Shown here: one piece after another, positions 40,412 to 41,106 of the stretch
How positions within the stretch are numbered: position 1 is the stretch's first letter
How the letters are laid out: each line of letters starts with the position of its first letter
From: Paraglomus occultum
Taxonomy: Eukaryota; Glomeromycota; Glomeromycetes; Paraglomerales; Paraglomeraceae
Length of the DNA stretch: 41,106 bases
Assembly: GCA_910592205.1 (NCBI GenBank)
Contig: CAJVPJ010000136.1
Span: forward strand, 1-41,106
Direction of reading: 5' to 3'
Translations under genes and position numbers: made by a program
The notes under the pieces: model-generated
Seen by the model: the letters and a program-made list of their open reading frames with translations, nothing else
Databases searched by the model: none
Told to the model about the DNA's origin: nothing

Positions 40412-40977
40412 TGATTAGCGAGTACGTAAAAAAATTTCATAGATTGTTCTCCCAGATATGACGATACAGCGCGCACGTTTGAAGCAGTCGGTCAATAAAT
40501 ATCTGTTTGTCGTCATAATATACTCTTTTTGATTAAACATTACCAATTACCTAATCACAATACAAAATTTTTGAAAATTTGAAATGTAAACAGCGGCCTA
40601 GTCGATGGCAGCACTATTTAGTAATAAAAAGCAAAGGCATGGAAGACTGGTTGCTAATTTAGACTACAACTAATTTTTGAGTCAGAAAAAAAATTACGAT
40701 AGGGACAGTTATGTTCGAAAATTAATTAAATTTGTTTAATGTCCTTGCCTCTTATTATCGAAGTAAATCTCCGAAGAAAACAAATCGCTCTTAAAAAAAA
40801 AACGCCCCCAAATTTAGCAGTCTAATAAAACAGTGCTTACAGTATATAGATTGCACAGCTAAAGTCTTTTGAATGCGCTCATGCACAGAAAAGGATAGCT
40901 AAGTTATAAGTTAGTAACTTTAAAAATATGTCGTGTAATCCCATAATGTCGCAACAATTCTTTTGGCAGAACTAACA
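40412..40977. other. AT-rich sequence right of the transposon
   Basis: No gene recognised. An A9 run lies at 40793-40801. Confidence 0.4.
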
Positions 40978-41106
40978 ATGAGACGATCAACAGGAAAAAT
41001 CAGTGCAACAAACAGCAATGAAAACAAACGAAGCGATTGTGTACTATTGTGCAATTTCAGACAAATTGTAAATACGATAATAGAGGTATTGTACGTTGCA
41101 GTGAGA
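40978..41106 (+). CDS. Possible 5' end of a gene cut by the window edge
   Basis: An ATG opens a frame of 43 codons that is still open at the last base: MRRSTGKISATNSNENKRSD followed by CVLLCNFRQIVNTIIEVLYV. There is no family resemblance, and 43 open codons can occur by chance in this composition. Confidence 0.2.
   Translation, partial: MRRSTGKISATNSNENKRSDCVLLCNFRQIVNTIIEVLYVAVR

Noticed and set aside
1-41106. CRISPR array, phage, operon or bacterial defence system
   Set aside because: No direct-repeat array with spacers and no bacterial-type gene spacing; the genes are intron-containing eukaryotic genes.

Overview
The window is AT-rich eukaryotic nuclear DNA, almost certainly from a fungus. 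The genes carry many short GT-AG introns, mostly 48-165 bp. Several products are of fungal or opisthokont type: Atg7, an SNF1/AMPK beta subunit, a prenylated UBL3/MUB-like protein and a peroxisomal SCP2 protein. BTB-BACK-TLDc and Sel1-repeat proteins together suggest an early-diverging fungus, most likely an arbuscular-mycorrhizal (Glomeromycotina-like) lineage. That taxonomic guess is inference. No tRNA, rRNA or CRISPR array was recognised.

Layout. Positions 1-3350 are decayed sequence: a Tc1/mariner transposase tail, a frameshifted FAD-oxidase fragment, a coding frame with two stops and a frameshift, a pogo-like terminal repeat and a clean 473-bp MITE. A BTB-BACK-TLDc gene follows (3634-5196, +). 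A nine-exon double AN1 zinc-finger gene (ZFAND1-like, 5847-7547, -) and an unidentified five-exon gene (7833-8780, -) come next. About 5 kb without a recognised gene leads to a TATA-headed, Asn-rich CAMK-type kinase gene (13952-16213, +). A further 5.8 kb holds one probable SNARE-like gene with a broken frame (18907-19466, -).

The dense part is 22-34.4 kb: AMPK beta subunit (+), Yae1-like Fe-S adaptor (+), UBL3/MUB-like protein (+), ATG7 (-), PRPP synthetase (+), a weak small membrane-protein candidate (+) and SCP2 (+). ATG7 and the PRPP synthetase gene diverge from a gap of only 146 bp. From 34.4 kb on the sequence is accessory: weak coding stretches, a broken coiled-coil frame, a nine-repeat Sel1 gene (36817-37926, -) and a decayed pogo/Tigger DNA transposon (about 38090-40410, -).

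Functional links. ATG7 (autophagy E1), the SNF1/AMPK beta subunit and a CAMK-family kinase all belong to nutrient or energy signalling. The ZFAND1-like and UBL3-like proteins belong to ubiquitin-related biology. The genes are spaced as ordinary eukaryotic neighbours, and I see no operon or cassette. I found no convincing new multi-gene system. The best leads are the MITE, the unidentified spliced gene, the frame-broken SNARE-like gene, the ATG7/PRS divergent promoter and the paired organisation of the Sel1 repeats. Exon boundaries were set by hand from GT-AG sites, reading frame and family knowledge; transcript data would be decisive.
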